Source: Erythroxylum novogranatense (taxonomy: Eukaryota; Streptophyta; Magnoliopsida; Malpighiales; Erythroxylaceae). Taken from it: a stretch of DNA of 64,000 nt. Each line of letters begins with the position of its first letter. The stretch's first letter is position 1. The DNA lies in NCBI GenBank assembly GCA_029891385.1, contig CM057231.1:68092990-68156989 (forward strand). The letters run 5' to 3'. A model generated the notes under the pieces. The model ran no database searches and was not told where the DNA came from. It saw only the letters and a list, made by a program, of their open reading frames with translations. Shown piece after piece: positions 33,329 to 45,574 of the stretch. Both the position numbers and the translations under genes were made by a program.

Positions 33329-36255
33329 TTGATTAAAAATAAATATGTGCGAGATGAAATAAAATGAGTGACAATAGGAAGAGGAGACAAAGATGAGGAA
33401 AGAACGGAATAATAGGGGAAAGAAATAGAAATGAACGACTTTATATGAGGTGGATGATAGGTAGTAAGGAGAAAGCTATCAATGCATAAAAGATAGGATT
33501 TTAGGTGAGAATGAGAAAGAGATAAGCAAAAGCCCCCAAGGTTAAGTTAATTTGTTGCTGTGAGTACAAAATTGATAATGGGGTTATTATATCAAGTGAA
33601 AATATTGGGCACATATGTGTGTGGAATAATATAGGAAGCAATCTAAGGCTTATTGAATATTATCAGTCGTAGTTCTTATAGCCCAAAACCTGATATGAAT
33701 TGGAGAAATACATGAAAATGTTAATAGTGATCCTTAGAGGATAGATTGACGTTGTTAATGATGTTACTACGGGTGATGAATTTTTGTGAAAAGAAAAGGG
33801 CCTGATCGTGGCGCAGTCTTCACAATCGAGAACATATACAAAAGGAAAATTGTTTTCCTGAATCAAACGAGATTAAGGCATCTTGAATATAAGTTATTAA
33901 TTGATGAATCGCCTTAAAAGACATCTCTGGAAAAGAGATGGAATGATCTTGATGATTTATGCCAAAGTATTAGAGTAAATGAAATTGTTTATTGCCCTAT
34001 AGAGCCTCATTTCAAGGGATATTTTGATCATGTAAGCTATGGCACAACTTGATCCTATTTGGGATATTATGTATAGTTAAAATTGATCTTCTTGAGACAC
34101 TAAGAATGACTGATAAGTAATTATGGAAAATAATTGGTTGATAAGGATTTCATGGACAGTATCGACGATTGTAGCAAGAAATCTTCTTTCAAAGAAGAAT
34201 TTCCCTGAAGTGAGTCTAGTTGATTACCCTGAAGTGAGTCTAGTTGATTATACGATTCAATTTAAGAGTGATCATTGAAGAAATAAATCAGAAATGAATA
34301 TGTAATAAATCAAAAGTGGATAATGGATTTTTTTTCCAAATTGAGATTTAGGCATAAGAGGTGGAATACTAAGAATGTATAAAGTTTGTTTGATGTAAAG
34401 TAGCCAACTTTATAAGTGGATTTTAAATTCGAGGTGATACTATTGCAAATGTGAGGAGAATATAGGTCTACATTAGATTTGATTTAAATATGTTTCGAGA
34501 GATCCAAATTGAATATGAGGAAGTGAGTCCAACACACAAAGTGATGAATTCAATGAATTGAAAATGTGTGGAGGAACTAGTACGATTGAATAGGCATCCG
34601 AATAAGTCGATGTGAATGTAAGGAAATTGAATGAAAAGAGAAAATCATTAGAGACATGAAGTCAAGTGGGAGACCAAATTTTTTTTTGAGTGATATCTGT
34701 GGGAGTTAATCATACCCCAATAGCATTATGATATTGAAGATTTAAGTGATCCAAGCAAAATTGTATCAATTAGTGACTATGATCATAGGTGATATTTTGA
34801 GTGTGTTTGAAAGGTAAAAAGGGATATTTTGAATCTTTAAGGAATATGACGTTGATGATAAGCATATCATTTGGATTTGGAGATTGTGCAATATATGATG
34901 AAGTTTCATATAAGAGAAGAAGATACAATCTATTGTAATAGTATAAAGTGGTTTTGTATGCATAAAGACAATTAAGGTCTTATGAGTTGATTTTGATACG
35001 TGGTAGAAGTGTTATGATAGAAATTGCTTTGAAGTCTTGGAGACATTAGATGTGCCAAGTCATTTCTGGAATGTATAAATTATGTAAGGTTGGGGAAAAT
35101 TATTGAGTTTGAAGAATGTACAAATGAGTGCTATACTGGTAAAGGTAGTGTGTAATCTGACATATGGAACAGACAATTCTATAATGAACTAGTGCAATTT
35201 CAGATATTGAGGTTACCAAATCTAGTGTAATGAAGAGTGCAAAATGTTGAGTGGAATATGGGGAAAAATGAAGTGTATTTTAGACCAATTTATTTGAAAA
35301 AAGTAAGAAAGCCTAAAAACTAAAGATGTAGAATTGTGAGTCCCATAGTGGAATTGAAAACGAATATGAACTTTCGAGGGGAATCGAAAGAATGATTTTT
35401 GGTGATCAAATAAGAAGTAGGTGTACCCGATAAAGATGCTTGAGCAAAGAAAGTGTTAGAGAAGCTTAAGTAATAACCTAAGCTTGATATGCTGATAGGA
35501 ATACACTAAGATTGTATTTTTGCTACTAAGGATGTAGAAACAAGTGGTTCAATGTTTGAGCTACCCACAGTTTTAACTGTTGGGAATATGCTTGAAGCTT
35601 ATATTTTTGAGTTCATAAGAAGATGAGATTGAGTTAAAGAGGGCCTAAAATGGTATAAGGCTATAGTAAATGTGAGATACTGTTAGTGAGTGAGATGAAT
35701 CTGACATCAGAGTAAAGTGATTTATGAAAGATAAATGGGTTAGGTGCATCAACACCGGACAGATGGAATATAGTGAAACGGACATAAGAATTTAATGTAT
35801 TCATACGGAAAAGAAGTGGATTGTCAAAGGAGAGATGGAGTGTTTTTGCAAGTACCACCTTGGCCAGGTGTACTCATATTTGGAGAAAGGATAATTTAAG
35901 CTATATGAATTGGTATGTATGAAAATTATTATGAGTTAGTGTTACCGGTGAAAGATGTTTTAAATTCACACTATGTGATATGTGAATAAGTTCTGAAATA
36001 ATGACATGATCGACAGAGATAGAATGACATCATATGAAGTAAAAGTTGGTGAGTCATCTGAAATATACTGATGAAATAATCAAGATAGTGTAATAGCTGA
36101 ATCAGTGATTGAAGGACATATTGAGTTATCAGCGGTGGTCATTGGAAAGAGCGTATTTGAGTGATGAAGTATATGGGGAATGGAGGAGCATATGAGGAAT
36201 TATCACCTCTACTGTATTAATCCATCGGTTGAAAATTTCTAGGATGAAATTTATT
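33329..36255 (+). other. Internal region of the LARD, right part, non-coding
   Basis: 2.9 kb without any readable pol domain in six frames. It ends 'CTAGGATGAAATTTATTAAGAG', resembling the 3' tail of Tekay-like elements before the PPT. A 20-bp direct repeat (CCCTGAAGTGAGTCTAGTTG) lies at about 34203-34250. Confidence 0.7.
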
Positions 36256-36269
36256 AAGAGGGGGAGAAA
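36256..36269 (+). other. Polypurine tract of the LARD-like element
   Basis: AAGAGGGGGAGAAA lies immediately before the 3' LTR start TGTAACATCC. Confidence 0.88.
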
Positions 36270-37124
36270 TGTAACATCCTGTCCCCCTATTAAGGGTTAG
36301 GACCCGAAACTTCAGTATATGCTAGCTCAAAGAGAAATTAAGACAATGCATTTTCTTGCTCAGGCATCATGTTAGCATATAAGCATATAAATACGGAATG
36401 TTTTCACATAAAAGTGGTACGTGCACTCATTGACAACTTCTGGGTATAATTGATATTAAATGTGATTTTATTGAAAATAAGGAGTAGAAGGAGTGGAGAG
36501 AGTGATCTAGGTATGAGTTGAGATAAGGAAATGGTTGGAAATAAAATTGGTAGTGATCTGGAAAATATTCACTGAATATGCTTCAGTCTTTTAGTCATAA
36601 CGTTTTTTATAGTTGTCCAAAAGAGATGATTCTTAATTTGGATTAATCTAGAGATAAATGGCTATATTTTGTATAAAGACATCAAATTTCAGTTCTGTCT
36701 CTAAGAGTTTCAAAAGTTGTCATGAAGTTGAGAATATGGTGCAGGGCGTTGAAAGTTAATCGTAAAATTCGTGTTCTGATTTCGGAAATTTTTTTTTGGG
36801 ATTGATATAAATAGATTTTGGCAAAGTTCCCTTCTATAAAGTTGTAACTTATCTTTCTAGATTTCCATTGATATGAAGTATGAAATTTTTGGACAATGGA
36901 GTTGGAAGATATGATCATTAGAAGTTGTGATGCTATTCAGGATGGAACTTTCGGGATAGTCACTTTAATTTGGAATTTTGAACCTTATAGAGGAAGAAAT
37001 TATTTTTAAGTTATTCATAAAGGTTGTAGATCTTTCTTTTATCTTTCTAACGATATATTATATGAAAAATTTAGGCATCGGAGTTGAAAGTTATGATTCT
37101 TATAAGTAGATACATTCTGGAAAA

Positions 37125-37510
37125 AAGGAAACGGCATCGCTCATCGCCCCGCTTTGACTTTTGCGTCTCGGTTTGACCGTCTCGCCATCGTTTCAAAAAT
37201 GAGACGATAGAAATAAGACGGCACTGTTCATTGTCTCGCCATCGCTTTATTGTCTGTTTTCATCGCCTTCTTTTTATCGCCTCGCCATCGCTCGTTGCCC
37301 CGCTTTGACTTTTTGCGCCTCGGTTTGACTTTTTGCCCCAGCTTGACCGCCTGCCATCGCTCAAAAAATGAGATGATAAAAATGAGACAAAGTACTGGTC
37401 ATCATCTCAGTTACTGTTCATCGTCTGTTTTTCGTAAATCTGCTTTTTATAGTCTCGCCATCGCTTATCGCCTTAGTTTGACTTTTTGCGCCTCGCTTGA
37501 CCGCCTCCAT
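37125..37510. repeat. ATCGCC repeat island in LTR D
   Basis: The counterpart of 27105-27480. The order and number of words differ more than in the rest of the LTR. Confidence 0.78.
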
Positions 37511-38515
37511 TATATATTGTTACCTTCTGATCCATTTTCTACCCTTAAAAAGTTGGAATTGGCCTTTTAGGTCTTCATAAGAGTTGTAGCTCTTGAAATT
37601 ATCTTTCCATTCATATAAAGAAAACCTTAATCTGATATCTGTAGGAAAAGTTGTGAAGAGTTTCCCAATCTATATTGTCTGATGACGTCATCATCGTCTC
37701 AAAATGACGTCATCATAGTCTGCTTTGTTTTTTGCTCAGATGAAAGAATTGGCCTTTGAGGTCTTCATGAAAGTTGTATCTCTTCATGTCCTCTTTTGAA
37801 CCATTTAAAGAACACCTCAATACAAAATTTCTACAAAAAGTTATGGCTGTTTCCCCGAAACAGGTTCAGTATGATTGAGTTCATAAACATGGTTGCTTCT
37901 TTTGACCATAACTTCTTCTCTAGACCTCCAAATGACTTGATTCTTAAACCATTGGATTCGTAAGACTTTTTTATACAAATACACCAAGAATCATGACTAT
38001 CTGAAATTAAGGGGGACATATTGAATGAAAAGAGTTGGACGGGTACAGTGAGTGTGTTTTTAAAGGATATGAACTGTTGTTATTCCATTGAACATACTTC
38101 AGTATTTTGATGATTTTTGGAGCTATACTGATACAAATGAGATGATTTTTCATTTGTGATAAACTAGAGACATGGAGCTACAAATGGTATGAAGAAATTG
38201 TAATCTACTTCAGTCACTAAGATGTTTTAATTTCAGATGGAAGTTGTATATAGTATACTGTTATGGACAAGAGCAATCCAAACATATTTGAAGTATATCT
38301 TTTGAATCACTGAACCGAATCAAATGAGTTGGAGGCATTAGAAACTTAAGACAGTGAGGGAAATTTTTCTGAAAGAAAGTATTATGTTAGCATGTTCAAG
38401 GTTATTTTTGGCAAGACACTTAAGTTTTAAAGAGCATAAGCTTATAAGGAAGGATAAAATGGACTTTTTGGACTCATTAATGGCAAAATTGGAAAAAAAG
38501 AAGTAATGTCTGGCT

Positions 38516-38523
38516 TATAAATA
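38516..38523 (+). promoter_or_regulatory. TATA box of LTR D
   Basis: TATAAATA, in the same context as 28495-28502. Confidence 0.58.
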
Positions 38524-38748
38524 AAGGGGAGAACGAAAATGGACAAAAAAAGAGAGAAATATCATGAAGAATAAAGAGAAATACGAAGAGAAGAAGAATG
38601 AAAGAGAGAGAAAGAAGAGATAACAAGCTAGGGTTTTAATTTCCTTAGCCTTCAAGAGAGATTTTAAAGTTGTTCAAGAAGAGAAAATGTAAGAGGAAGA
38701 AAAGAGCTTCCATTTGAGCTAAAGATATCTTTTTGGTGAAAGATCAAG

Positions 38749-40137
38749 GTAAGATCTTTTTGACTCTTTTGGATTTTTGGAAGGATTCTAACTTATGGAG
38801 TTTAGAAATTGGTTGGGTTTAAATGTTCTAGAATTAATTTTGGAAATTTTGCATTGTGGGATTTTTAAGTGGATTTCTATTGAATGAGATTTGGTTTGTT
38901 TTAGGAAACCAAGAGAATCCTACCCAAGAACAAGGGGAAAGACAAATTTGACTCGAAGTTTTTCAAGCCAACTAGGTGGGTAATATATATTTATGGTTTT
39001 TGTGTAAATGGGCAATATGCCTAAATGTGTACATATGTTTAAATTGCTAAGCTATGAATGAGGGTTTGATATTAGGAGATCATGTGAGGTTAGAAAAGAG
39101 ATGAAAAATTGAGTTATGATATAGAATAACCAAGTGTTCTTGAAGTGTAGCTTATGAATAAGCTAGACATATATAAAAAAGGGGGGTAAAGATTGAAAGG
39201 AGCATTCAGATTGATCATGTACAAATGAAGTGTAAGTCTAAGTTCAATGAGACATGTATGAATTTTGAAATGGGAATGAGCATAATATGTGTTCTAAAAC
39301 ATACCCGGGATTGTCATTAATCATGCATTGTACATAGTCCATTTATTATCTGTGTGTACTTATTGATGAGTGTGAAATGGGTGTTTTGCATATATAGGCT
39401 GTGCAGGTCAAGTGTCCACATTCTAACATTCCAGAATTGGGAAGCAAATGCTATTTTGGAGTGTACTGTGAGTAGACCTAGATGTTCTTACTTTATTGTT
39501 TATGTTGTTTATGTTATAAACTGAGTGATTATGACTAATTATGAATGTGTCTTCATTGTTGAAATTTGGACAATGAAGGTCCGATGAAGGTGCTATATGA
39601 ATGAGATATTGAAGTGTTTAAATGTGCATTTGTATTTGGATATGAATGAAATTGTGGAATTCTCCACTTTAATGTAGAATGCCGGACTAAGGTCCGATGA
39701 TATGAGAAAGTGATCGAATGGGATATGCAAGTGTGAGTGATGCTTTCCATCGCATGAATGCATGCAACATAATGGCAGTTATGACCAAAGTAGCCACCGA
39801 TCAGAGCTTCAAGCTCAACGTGTGAAAAAGAGCCTCGAGCTCGAAAGTGATTCAGAGCCTCAGGCTCAACGTTTAATGAGCCCTATATGGGACAGTTAGT
39901 AATGAGCCCGGTATCTAATGGATACAGGACAATTTAGGCACTCGGTTACAACAAAGTAACAAATGGAAAGTGAGTCTCATGTGCACTGCATATGCATGAT
40001 ATGAATGATTAAATTCTATTGAATGTGAAATGAAAATGATGTGAATATGATTTGTGTGTTATATGATCAGTGAGTCATCGATGATGGTCACTCACTGAGT
40101 TCGCAAAACTCACCCAAAATTTGCAAATATTTTTCAG
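38749..40137 (+). promoter_or_regulatory. Candidate spliced leader in LTR D: 71-nt exon at 38905-38975
   Basis: Donor 38749 (ATCAAG|GTAAGA), acceptor ending 38904 (GTTTTAG|GAAACC), donor 38976 (CTAG|GTGGGT), acceptor ending 40137 (TTTTCAG|GATTCA). Confidence 0.5.
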
Positions 40138-40497
40138 GATTCAGAAGAATACCCCGTTAGGCCAACGAGAGTATACCTACAACATTCAAGTGAAGGATAG
40201 AGGTCGGGATCAGTTTGCGTCTGCATGCATGTCTTTATTTTTGTATTAAATTATATATTCCGCAGCTTCCGTATAAATTGTATTTTGAAATGACTCAAGT
40301 GTTTGTATTTGTGAAAATGGCATTGTATTGGGAAAGGGCTTATGCCCTATTTGATTATTGACTTCCGCAGGTGTGTCAAAAAAAAATGCCGCTTTGGTTG
40401 AGTAAGTGTTTTAACACGCCACCCTCACGAGGTATGGACTTGGATATCACCATCGATGTCGGGTTTGGGTCTTGCGGGAGTGGGGTGCTACATCGAC

Positions 40498-40858
40498 GCG
40501 ACGAGATGCTTCCTTGATGTCGCGGTGTGCCTTCCTGGATTGCTCGCCGTGACGTGTTACTCGTAGCACGTCGCGGCGTGCGAACTTCTTCATGCGCCGC
40601 GACGTGTTGACTCTTCGGATGCTTTTGACTCTTCTTTTCTCCTACAATATAAAACAACAATTTGCAGTATCAATTGTCCTTGGAAAAATTATGATGGAAT
40701 TAATGTCAATTTGTGACAATTTTACTATCAAATTGTATAAAGTGTAAGCTCACTATAAGGGACTAATTAAAGCACAAAAATCACAAATTAAGAGTCAAAA
40801 AGTGCATTAAGAACAGTAAAAGTGTAGCCAATTTATATAAAAAACTTGGGCTCAATCA
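40498..40858 (-). repeat. 3' LTR of the Athila-like element, part 2
   Basis: It continues 24646-26251 after the LARD. It carries the rest of the CpG island (to about 40615) and then matches 58585-58819, ending CTCAATCA (LTR start TGATTGAG on the minus strand). Confidence 0.88.
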
Positions 40859-40875
40859 AATTCCCCCACACTTAG
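40859..40875 (-). other. Polypurine tract of the Athila-like element
   Basis: The minus strand reads CTAAGTGTGGGGGAATT directly before the 3' LTR. Confidence 0.9.
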
Positions 40876-41083
40876 ACCTTTGTACTCCTGGACAAAGTTT
40901 ATAAGAGTAAAAAAGATACAAGCGTAAAAGAAAAATTCGTCCATGCTCAAAACAGTAACAGGAACTTGGCGCAAATCACTTCCTTAAAATTCAATCAGAG
41001 TAAATTGAAAGAGTGCTAATAAAACAAACACTAAAAGAATTCAATTCGAGAGATTGGACAAAAGAGATGTCACTCAAGATAAG

Positions 41084-42056
41084 TAAAGTAAATCACACGT
41101 TAATATATTGAGTAATAATATGACCAAGATACACAAGAAGGGGGGGGGGTTGAATTGTGATAAACTTTTCTTTAATCCCTTCAATAACAATTGCTTGTTC
41201 TTTCAGAAAACTTATCTTAAATCAATTCTTAACTAGTTTGAAAAACTTTGTTAATAATGAAAACTACGATTTAAGAAAACTAAGAGTTAGAGAGAGAAAC
41301 ACAGCAATTTTATCCTGGTTCACCCTAAACCGTAATACGCCCATCCTCGATATTCTTCCGAGATTTTCACTATCTCCAAACTGACATAAGTATTCTTTAG
41401 ATCGAGCCTCTTCAGTCTCTTAACAAAGAAGTATTCTTTTACTCTTAGCCTCTTCAGTTATCTCAGTAGACTTTTTCAAAATGAAAAAGCGATAAAGAGC
41501 TTTTACAAAAGAGTTGCTTTTCACAATATACACTCGAAAATAGTTCGCAATTTTTCTCGAGATAGATGATATTGAATACGCAGAGTTTCATTCACTTTTT
41601 CCAAAAGTTATTTCTTCTTCAATCTCGACTCTTATTTATAGTCGAACTTCAACTGCTTTCTTGACTATCCGCTTTTGAATCTTTAAAGAACGGTTATTCA
41701 GTTTAGCTCAGAACTGCCTTAAACGATGTTTCTTTCTTCCGCCTTATTTTTCAGATCGCTCGCTTTTTGTCTTCGTAAAGCTTAAATGCGCTTTTGTATC
41801 GCCCGCTTTTCTTCCGCCTGCTTTTCTTTAAATGCCTTTTGTATCGCCCGCTTTTCTTCCGCCTCTGCTTTTCTTTCGCCTTTTGTATCATCTCGCTTAC
41901 GTGTCTGCTTTTTTCTTAAATGCTTTTGTTCCGCCTCTGTTTTCTTCCGCTTGCTTTTCTTCCGCTCGCTTTTTGTTTCAATCTGCTTTTCTTTCATATA
42001 TTTCTCTTGTTTATTATCAAAATTATTTAATACGTGAAGTCCGGTTTGACTTAACA
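41084..42056 (-). repeat. 3' LTR of the SIRE-like element, with an expanded repeat
   Basis: 973 bp against 815 bp in the 5' LTR. The extra length is mostly an expansion of CGCTTTTCTTCCGCC-like words at 41790-41998. TATAAATA on the minus strand (41640-41633) is kept. It contains a G run at 41143-41151. Confidence 0.9.
41790..41998. repeat. GCTTTTCTTCCGCC short tandem expansion
   Basis: About a dozen imperfect units of 14-25 bp. The open frames crossing it on both strands are products of this repeat. Confidence 0.85.
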
Positions 42057-42329
42057 TTCTTCCCTTTTGATAATAACAAATACTTGTGAATTTAGAGAAA
42101 TATGAAAAGTATCATATACTTGTGAATTATATGTAAGTATTGAGATAAAAATTATCTTCATCCTTCCAAATTGCTTTTCTTCCTTCTCCTTCTCCCCTAT
42201 TTGTTATTGATCAAAAATTATTTTCCAATCTGCTTCACCAACTTTTTCAGCATCTTCTTAATCTTCTTCATATCTTTATCAAGCTTCTAACATGCTTCTT
42301 TAGAGTTGATGATTCATCTGCGATCGAGG

Positions 42330-43990
42330 GTACCGCCTTAACAACTTGCTTTTCAACGATAGCCACCGTTGTCAGATAAGCTTCCTTGTTAAAGACATTT
42401 GGTTCAATGATTTGCAGAAGAGGAGGAGGAACAAATACAGCTTATTCATTGATATCAAGATCATAGGAATCTCTTATTCGCTGAAAAGTGCGCCCAAACC
42501 ATGGCATAGCTTCAGAATTGAAGTGATCTCCCACAGAGGTCGATTTCGCAGAATGTTCTCAGTATTATAGTAAAACAACATTCGAGTTGCCAATCGTAAT
42601 GTAACAATCTTGACCCATTCGATATTGCCTCCCCGTGGATCATCTCTGTGGCCTTAGTTAGACTTGGTCCTGGATCTTGATACACGCAGATGGACTTACC
42701 ACTCCTTTTCTCCTTACATGCTTCATCAATCAATTTTATCTCTTCAATCTGATCGGAAGACATGTCATCCAATCTCGGCTCAGTTGAACTTTCACTTTAG
42801 CTTCTCATAATTGAGTTCAACAAAATTTGGTGGTTGAAGATCGTACCACCTTGATTATTGTACCGCTCAATTATAGGATAATAAGTGATACGCCTCCAAA
42901 TGGCTCGTGGATATGGTTCTTCCCAACTCTCTTGATTGATCATAGAAATTTTGTAACCCCTATCCAATGGATGAGAAATGCCATTATCATATTCTACAGA
43001 TTTGAAGAATGCTTTGACAAATCTCTTGGGTTTGTCTCGATGATGACCGACTTGGTCTTCTTCTCCTTTCTTACAACCAATCTATGTTCCCATCTTTCTT
43101 TTTGAGAAGTTAAATACTTGGATGGAACATTAGTCATCACACTTACAACTTTTGAAGTAGCCTTCTGTCCCAAAACAATGTGTAGCAACTTGTTTATGGA
43201 CAAGTGTGGACTGAAAAGTAGTAGGAACTATTTCTTCAAAATTGGATTATTAAGAATTTTGTGAGAATCCTTAATATTACCCTTAACAGCTTCCATAATC
43301 GCTTCAAGAGCGCTTCCATATTAACTTCAAAGAAGATCAACAAAGACTAACAAAGACATACAATGATTTTTAGAAATGTCAACAACAGCTTCTTCTAGCC
43401 TTGTCTTCTTAGCCTTTGCCTCTGTTGTTGGATTTTCTTCTTTGCTTGCACTCATTTTCTTTAACCTTGGTGACCTCTTGGATTGAACTTTCTTCTTCTC
43501 AGGTTCTTCTACTTTCCTTTTTCCTTCATTTCCTTGAGATTGAGTTTCTGAAACTTTCTCAAGGATTGATGATGATGATTTTGTAGCTTTTGATCTCTCG
43601 CTGCTCATAATGCTTTGGTTTGCTTGAATCTCTGGAAGGATCGGATTCTTTCATTGCACAGCCTTTGTGGGTGACGTTCTTGCTTGCTTATGAATGTCAC
43701 TCACCAAAGGTTCCCTTTCCGCTTTAAGTCACCCGATTCAAAAATCGAATGATCTTGACTTCGACTCGAGAGTGTGATCTTCTCTCCTTCATAGAGGATT
43801 TCTTCTGTTTAGGCTCCCCTCGCTTGTTGCTTTCCTTGATTCTTCGCTCCTTGTTTGTCTCGAAAATCTCGCACCCATTTTGGCAATCGATGTAGAATCT
43901 ATATAACTTCTTACAGATACCTTCCGTCTCGACTCCCACCCAAATCGATTCTGATTCTTTAAACATCCTTGTCAACAACATCCCATACGG
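42330..43990 (-). pseudogene. Extra 3' ORF of the SIRE-like element (function unknown)
   Basis: It lies in the sense direction between RNase H and the 3' LTR, where SIRE-type elements carry an additional, sometimes called envelope-like, gene. Readable parts are 'MLLTRMFKESESIWVGVETEG' (about 43981), a Lys/Glu/Ser-rich segment 'MSSERSKATKSSSSILEKVS' with basic K-R-S-P-R-L-K-K (43608-43370), 'INKLLHIVLGQKATSKVV' (about 43200) and 'MDDMSSDQIEEIKLIDEACK' (about 42772). I see no convincing transmembrane segment or signal peptide, so I do not call it an envelope protein. Frameshifts occur between every part. Function unknown. Confidence 0.6.
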
Positions 43991-44756
43991 AGAGTGTTTG
44001 TATCCTTTATTGATTTACCCATATATTGATAAATCAAAATGGTAAATCTATTGGTTGGTGATTCAGAGATGAAGGATACATTGTTCATCTAAAGTAGTGA
44101 CTTGATGTCTTGAACCTATCCTAGGTAACACACATCACACAAAACAACAAACAAAACCCTTGCTTTTGGTATAAGCCAAGAGGCTCTTCTTTCGATTGGG
44201 TTGTTCGACCATAAAGTTGACGAGTAACTTCATCTTCGCTCAACTTCACTTAGTCATCCATTTCACCATGTTAGTAGGTTGAACTCCACTACTCGGACAT
44301 TCAAGACTCTTTCCAAGAACTCCTTGGTTACTATAACGTGGAGTGTTTCTACATACGATACGATTGTATTATCCACGCTTTTAGTATGTTTCCGAACTCA
44401 TAGACTTCTTTGAGATAAACTTGCTCTCGTATTTGAAAGAAGTTTCTCCATCCTGCCGCTATTATCTCCTATCTATATCCATTTGTTCCCTTCTTAGATC
44501 TTCAAAGTTTACCAATCTTCCCCAATTTGCTCCTGGATCAACTCGCAAAATGGGCTTGACATTCATCTTGTTGATTATGAGTGAATAGGAACTCGCTTGA
44601 AGAATTTTCAGAGAGATTTCAGAGAACTAGCAATTTCTGAATTTGTTAGAGATCCCAAATGTCAGTTTAAGGGATTTTATAGCAAATTCTAGAACGATTG
44701 TACTTCTCGATGATCGTGACCTTTTTCCTCTAAAATTTTTCTTTGTGAAAGAAGTT

Positions 44757-45060
44757 TTAAGTCTGAAACCGCCAACGCCGCTTAACTCCACCGTTTCATT
44801 GTCTTTCTTTTGAAAATCGATGATCAATCTGTTAACTCGCCGCCTTTTCTGTCTTTGTCTTTAAAAATCAGATGAATGATCCGTTAACTCCTCCGCCTAT
44901 CTGCTTTCTTCTTTGCGAAAAACCGGATGAATGATCCGTTAACTCCTCCGCTCATCTGCTTCTTCTTTGCGAAAAACCAGATGATTGGTCCGTTAACTCC
45001 TCCGCTATCTGTTTCTTCTTTGCGAAAAACCGGATGATTGGTCCGTTAACATCACCATAT
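44757..45060. repeat. Tandem repeat of about 60 bp in the SIRE-like element
   Basis: Four to five units with GATGAATGATCCGTTAACTC and TTCTTTGCGAAAAACC. Unit boundaries are clear from 44870 on and weaker to the left. Confidence 0.85.
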
Positions 45061-45095
45061 TGAGGTCAAGTCGATTTCTTTAAAGCGATCTTCAC

Positions 45096-45520
45096 TTAGT
45101 GGTTTTGTGAAGATATCCGCCACCGAAATTTCGCTTCCACGAATTGTAGATCGACAACTTTCTTCCGAACGTAATCTCTCAAGAAATGATGTCTAACTTC
45201 AATGTGCTTCACCTTGAATGTTGAATTGGATTCTTTGACAAGTCGATGGCGCCGGTGTTGTCGCAGATATTGGAATCTCTTCCTCTTGTATTGAGTAGTC
45301 CTCCAATTGATACTTGATCCACGAATTGTGAACAACAACTTCGATGCATATATATTCAACCTGCGGTTGATAATGCAATCGAGCTTTGTCTCTTGCTTGA
45401 CCATGACACCGTGTTTGGTCCAAGGTAGTGACAACCACCACTCGTGCTCTTCCTTTCAATCCTATCACCGGCATAGTCCGCATCGCAATATCCATTCAAC
45501 CTGAAATCTTTACCTTTCTC
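45096..45520 (-). pseudogene. pol: Copia RNase H of the SIRE-like element
   Basis: The minus strand encodes pieces such as 'CDADYAGDRIERK' (with shifts), the tail 'VKHIEVRHHFLRDYVRKK' and 'ADIFTKPL'-like sequence near 45110. Frames change at least four times within 400 bp. Confidence 0.75.
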
Positions 45521-45574
45521 ATACATTAAGCAAAGATCGGAGTACTGCGAGATATCTCAAAATTCGCTTTACAA

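Larger units (their letters stand above)
26252..40492 (+). mobile_element. LARD-like non-autonomous LTR retrotransposon
   Basis: Two highly similar LTRs (26252-30502 and 36270-40492, about 4.2 kb) flank an internal region with a tRNA-Met PBS (30509-30520) and a PPT (36256-36269). Flanks TCGCC (26247-26251) and TCGAC (40493-40497) are a target duplication with one mismatch. The internal region is 5.8 kb, or about 3.7 kb without the nested solo LTR, and shows no recognisable gag or pol frame. LTRs above 4 kb with a non-coding internal part of about 3.5 kb match the published description of LARDs. Orientation + follows from PBS and PPT. It would need proteins in trans, probably from a Tekay-like relative (inference). 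Confidence 0.88.
36270..40492 (+). repeat. 3' LTR (D) of the LARD-like element
   Basis: 4,223 bp, colinear with LTR C. Differences are scattered substitutions, small indels, and a rearranged CATCGC island (37125-37510). Confidence 0.92.

Noticed and set aside
33329..36255. Decayed gag-pol in the LARD interior
   Set aside because: I looked for RT, RNase H and integrase motifs in all frames and found none convincing. A very degraded pol cannot be fully excluded without a profile search.
41786..42089. Overlapping 83-91-codon frames on both strands
   Set aside because: Translations of the GCTTTTCTTCCGCC repeat in the SIRE LTR.
42330..43990. Envelope gene of an endogenous retrovirus-like element
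   Set aside because: Only the position fits. I see no signal peptide, fusion segment or transmembrane helix, so I left the function open.
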